Below are positions 8,516 to 10,898 of a stretch of DNA of 10,898 nucleotides, in pieces (positions within the stretch are counted from its first letter, which is position 1; every line of letters begins with the position of its first letter). The notes beneath the pieces were generated by a model. The model was not told the origin of the DNA. It did not search any database and saw nothing but the letters and a program-made list of their open reading frames with translations. This stretch comes from an uncultured Caryophanales bacterium (lineage in GTDB: Bacteria > Bacillota_I > Bacilli_A > Izemoplasmatales > Hujiaoplasmataceae): assembly GCA_937958685.1 (NCBI GenBank), contig CALGNF010000068.1:1-10898 (forward strand). Reading direction: 5' to 3'. The translations under genes and the position numbers were made by a program.

Positions 8516-8530
8516 TCCATATGATAAAAT
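8502..8530 (+). promoter_or_regulatory. Possible sigma-A promoter for the LacI-family gene
   Basis: TTGAAT (8502-8507) and TAAAAT (8525-8530) are separated by 17 bases, matching the sigma-70/sigma-A consensus at 4 of 6 and 5 of 6 positions. The -35 element lies inside the end of the LamG lipoprotein gene. Transcription would start near 8537 and read through the inverted repeat at 8551-8577. Such a match can arise by chance in AT-rich DNA. Confidence 0.4.
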
Positions 8531-8550
8531 AACTCTTATCTAGGAGACGC

Positions 8551-8577
8551 TGGGACATGCAGTTAAAGCATGTCCCA
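8551..8577. repeat. Perfect 10-bp inverted repeat upstream of the LacI-family gene
   Basis: TGGGACATGC, 7 bases (AGTTAAA), then GCATGTCCCA form a perfect stem-loop in the gap between the LamG lipoprotein and the regulator. There is no T-run on either side in either strand, so it is a poor intrinsic terminator. It could be an RNA hairpin in the leader of the regulator mRNA, an mRNA end-stabilising structure for the upstream operon, or a DNA operator. The spacer lacks the central CG usual in LacI-family operators, which weakens the operator reading. Confidence 0.75.
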
Positions 8578-8590
8578 CCGTCAAATATAT

Positions 8591-8597
8591 GGGGTGA
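8591..8597 (+). promoter_or_regulatory. Ribosome binding site that decides the GTG start of the LacI-family gene
   Basis: GGGGTGA ends 5 bases before the GTG at 8603. The upstream in-frame ATG at 8570 has no such site and lies within the 3' arm of the inverted repeat; the GTG start places TIKDVA at residue 2 as in other LacI-family proteins. Confidence 0.75.
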
Positions 8598-8602
8598 AAT
8601 GC

Positions 8603-9574
8603 GTGACTATAAAAGATGTCGCGAAGAAAACCGGTTATTCTTTATCAACGATCTCGAAATACATCAATGGTGGCAAAGTGAAAAAGAGGTATGCTGAGAA
8701 TATCCAACAGGCCATCGAAGAATTGAATTATAAACCGAATTACTTCGCAAAAGCCCTAAGAAGCAATCGAAGCTATACCATCGGTGTCTTGGTTCCCGCC
8801 TTGAACAATCTTTTTTCTATGCATATTGTCTCGTCTATGGAATGGGAATTACAGAAATCGAATTACTGTACCATCGTCTGCGATTGTGCCAATGACGTTG
8901 TTTTTGAACGGGAGAAAATCCAGTTTTTGCTGGAAAAACAGGTGGATGGCCTTGTTATTCAACCATGCAGTTATGCGGGGGCTCATATTTTTGAGGTTGT
9001 TGGCCCGGATTTTCCCGTGATCCTCATTGACCGAATCTGCAATGATGTCGATTATGATGCGGTAATCGTCAACAATTTTGATGTCTCATTGCGGGCAACG
9101 GAGCATCTTCTCAAATCCACAACAAAGGTCGCAATCATCTGTTCCGAGAATGTCTACACCGCCGATGAACGAAGGAAGGGCTATTTGCTGGCGCATGAGC
9201 ACAAGAAACTCCTCGTAGACGAACGTTTTATCAAATTGGGTAACAACACGATCAATGGCGGTTATCAGGCGATGAAGGACTTGTGGTCTGAAAGTAGCCG
9301 TCCGGAAGCGCTATTCATCACCAACTACGAAATGACCATCGGAGCGATGATGGCGATTAACGAGTTGGGAATCAACATAACAACTGATATTGCTGTCATT
9401 GGTTTTGATAGTATCGATCTAGTTAAGATAGTCACACCTGCACTGACCGCAATCAGCCAACCGATGTCCTCTATCGGTATCGAAGCTGCGCGTCAGATAT
9501 TAAAACGAATCAAATACAAACATACAGGTTCACCGCAAAAAATCGTCTTGGAAGCGACACTGGACATCAAATGA
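8603..9574 (+). CDS. LacI-family transcriptional regulator
   Basis: This is a sugar-responsive DNA-binding protein, most likely controlling this locus. From the GTG start it has 323 residues. The helix-turn-helix runs through IKDVAKKTGYSLSTISKYIN (3-22), with Leu14-Ser15 and Lys19 at the positions that set DNA specificity in LacI. The hinge YKPNYFAKALR (43-53) keeps the Leu52 that inserts into the operator minor groove, and IGVLVPALNNLF (60-71) begins the periplasmic-binding-protein-like sensor domain. The later VIGFD (265-269) and TPALTAISQP (278-287) are typical of the family. The ligand cannot be inferred. An ATG at 8570 would add 11 residues but is disfavoured by the ribosome site and family alignment. 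It follows the surface lipoprotein by 87 bases and precedes a sugar kinase by 33, so its inducer is probably a sugar or sugar phosphate made by this pathway. Repressor action is the usual mode but is not shown here. Confidence 0.93.
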   Translation: MTIKDVAKKTGYSLSTISKYINGGKVKKRYAENIQQAIEELNYKPNYFAKALRSNRSYTIGVLVPALNNLFSMHIVSSMEWELQKSNYCTIVCDCANDVVFEREKIQFLLEKQVDGLVIQPCSYAGAHIFEVVGPDFPVILIDRICNDVDYDAVIVNNFDVSLRATEHLLKSTTKVAIICSENVYTADERRKGYLLAHEHKKLLVDERFIKLGNNTINGGYQAMKDLWSESSRPEALFITNYEMTIGAMMAINELGINITTDIAVIGFDSIDLVKIVTPALTAISQPMSSIGIEAARQILKRIKYKHTGSPQKIVLEATLDIK

Positions 9575-9593
9575 ACAAGTATTGGGGATGATC

Positions 9594-9600
9594 AAGGTGA
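9594..9600 (+). promoter_or_regulatory. Ribosome binding site for the TTG start of the sugar kinase
   Basis: AAGGTGA lies 7 bases upstream of the TTG at 9608. No ATG or GTG is in frame between the previous stop and the conserved LILGIDIGT, so TTG is the start. ATG at 9600 is in another frame. Confidence 0.75.
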
Positions 9601-9607
9601 TGTCATT

Positions 9608-10854
9608 TTGAAGGATTCATTGATATTAGGTATCGATATCGGTACATCCTCATGCAAGCTTTCATTATTCACTGCCGAGGGAAGTGTGGAAGCAGAGGCA
9701 AGCGGTTCTTACCTGACACAGTATCTGCCTGACGGACGAGTGCTGCAAAACGCGAATGATTGGTATGCCGGAGTAATCGAAGCTTGTGCAAATCTGGCCA
9801 AAACCATGCCTGATTTTGCCAAGAGAATCATCGGAATCGGCGTTGCTGGCATCGGTTGGTCGGTCGTTCCTGTGGACGCGCATGGAGACCCTATCAGTCC
9901 TGTGTCGATTTGGCTTGACACCTCGGCGACTCAGGAAGTTGCACAAATCAGGCGGGTGATCGATGATGAGCAGGTGTTTCGCGTCGCCGGCAATCCCCTG
10001 ATGGCCAATTACCTGACACCAAAACTGCTAAAATACAAAAACGAAATCAATTCAACTTATGCCAAAACCTCGAAATTTCTTAACTCAAACAGTTATATTT
10101 CCTATCGTCTCACAGGTATTATGACGCAAGAATACAGCCAAAGTTATGGGTATCATTTCTTTGACATCCGCCGACGTGTCTTTGCTGCGGATCTTTGCGT
10201 CATCATGGGCCTTGATCCAAACAAGATGCCGGATCTGACGGAATCTCACGCTGTCATCGGCACCGTTACCGATGGCGCAGCCAAGGAAACCGGATTGCTT
10301 GTCGGTACTCCTGTTGTTGCGGGTGGACTAGACGCCGCGTGTGCCGCTTTGGGTGTCGGAGCGATCAGTGAAGGCGACACCCAAGAACAGGGCGGCCAAG
10401 CAGGTGGGATGGGCATCTGCACTGACACTTGCATTCCTAATCGTCAACTGATTACCGGATGTCACGTGGTTCCTGGTAAATGGTTGCTTCAAGGTGGGAC
10501 TGTTGGTGGCGGAAACGCGCTTCGATGGTTAAAAGATGGCGTTCTCTTTGATCAAAACCGGTCTTTCCTACTACTTGACAGCCTAGCCGAGTCAGTTCCG
10601 CAAGGTGCGGGAGGACTGACATTTCTTCCCTATCTTCAGGGGGAGCGCTCTCCGATTTGGGATACCGAAGCAAAAGGGATATTTCACGGAATCAGTTATC
10701 GAACCACAAAGGCTCATTTCGTGAGAGCCGTTATGGAAGGAGTAGCTTATTCGTTGCGCCATAATCTGGAAACAGCTCAAGCCTCGGGCGTCGAGGTTCG
10801 CGAGTTGTTGTCCACTGGCGGGGCATCGCAAAGTCCGTTATGGATGCAGATCAA
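9608..10854 (+). CDS. FGGY-family carbohydrate kinase (3' partial)
   Basis: This would be a cytoplasmic ATP-dependent kinase phosphorylating a sugar or polyol released after import. The N-terminal phosphate-binding motif GIDIGTSSCK (8-17), the IWLDTSA segment (101-107), GGLDAACAALGVG (239-251, Asp242 at the likely catalytic base position), GGTVGGGNALRW (296-307), LPYLQGERSPIWD (340-352) and STGGASQSPLW (402-412) are in FGGY order. The canonical xylulokinase SGQMHG motif is replaced by VAGIGWSVVPVD (79-90), and EQGGQAGGMGIC (260-271) occupies the ATP-side glycine-rich region, so it belongs to a divergent subgroup and a xylulokinase label is not justified. The start is TTG at 9608, 33 bases after the regulator. 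The gene is cut at 10854: the apparent last residues DRKSVV and stop TAG at 10874-10876 are adapter. FGGY kinases have about 500 residues, so about 85 are missing. Confidence 0.9.
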
Positions 10855-10898
10855 AGATCGGAAGAGCGTCGTGTAGGGAAAGAGTGTAGATCTCGGTG
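10855..10898 (-). other. Illumina TruSeq P5/read-1 adapter, reverse complement (artefact)
   Basis: The last 44 bases begin AGATCGGAAGAGCGTCGTGT and are the exact reverse complement of bases 3-46. This is library sequence; native DNA ends at 10854. Confidence 0.98.

Noticed and set aside
8570..8602. Upstream ATG for the LacI-family gene, adding 11 residues
   Set aside because: The ATG is inside the inverted repeat, has no ribosome site, and the extra residues have no counterpart in LacI-family N-termini; GTG at 8603 fits better.
8557..8697. 46-codon ORF (starting MQLKHVPPSN) with TAGGAG 10 bases upstream, a possible leader peptide
   Set aside because: It overlaps the regulator start in another frame, runs through the helix-turn-helix coding region and its composition looks non-coding; the upstream site is probably chance.
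3..10898. Terminal inverted repeats of a mobile element or linear replicon
   Set aside because: Both arms are Illumina adapter; there is no transposase, integrase or replication gene in between.

Overview
The window is a bacterial contig fragment of about 10.8 kb with Illumina adapter sequence at both ends (1-46 and 10855-10898), so the native sequence is 47-10854. All genes lie on the + strand, gaps are 3 to 87 bases, and no RNA gene, CRISPR array, transposase or phage gene is visible. Two lipoproteins with lipobox cysteines followed by Thr/Pro-rich linkers, a CUT1-type sugar ABC transporter without its own ATPase, good Shine-Dalgarno sites, GTG and TTG starts and moderate GC content suggest a Bacillota or Mycoplasmatota relative (for example an Izemoplasma/Erysipelotrichia-like lineage) using the standard code: TGA is a stop and Trp is TGG. 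This taxonomic placement is an inference and is weak.

Layout: (1) 48-1355, solute-binding lipoprotein of an LplA-type sugar transporter, N-terminus missing; (2) 1359-2270 and 2282-3160, its two membrane permeases (LplB- and LplC/YtcP-like); (3) 3189-5618, a lipoprotein that looks like a DUF6259-type putative glycoside hydrolase; (4) 5663-8515, a lipoprotein made of a Thr-Pro hexapeptide linker and four tandem LamG/concanavalin A-like domains; (5) 8516-8602, the only gap of any size, with a possible promoter and a perfect 10-bp inverted repeat; (6) 8603-9574, a LacI-family regulator; (7) 9608-10854, an FGGY-family sugar kinase, C-terminus missing.

Together these read as a Gram-positive-style glycan utilisation locus. 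The LamG lipoprotein would hold a glycan or glycoconjugate at the cell surface, the DUF6259-like lipoprotein would cleave it, the binding protein and permeases would import the released sugar or oligosaccharide using an ATPase encoded elsewhere, the FGGY kinase would phosphorylate a released monosaccharide, and the LacI protein would sense the sugar and control expression. The substrate cannot be deduced from the sequence. The most interesting parts are the uncharacterised hydrolase-like protein and its pairing with a four-LamG surface protein. The adapter ends form a false 44-bp terminal inverted repeat and a false stop codon for the kinase.
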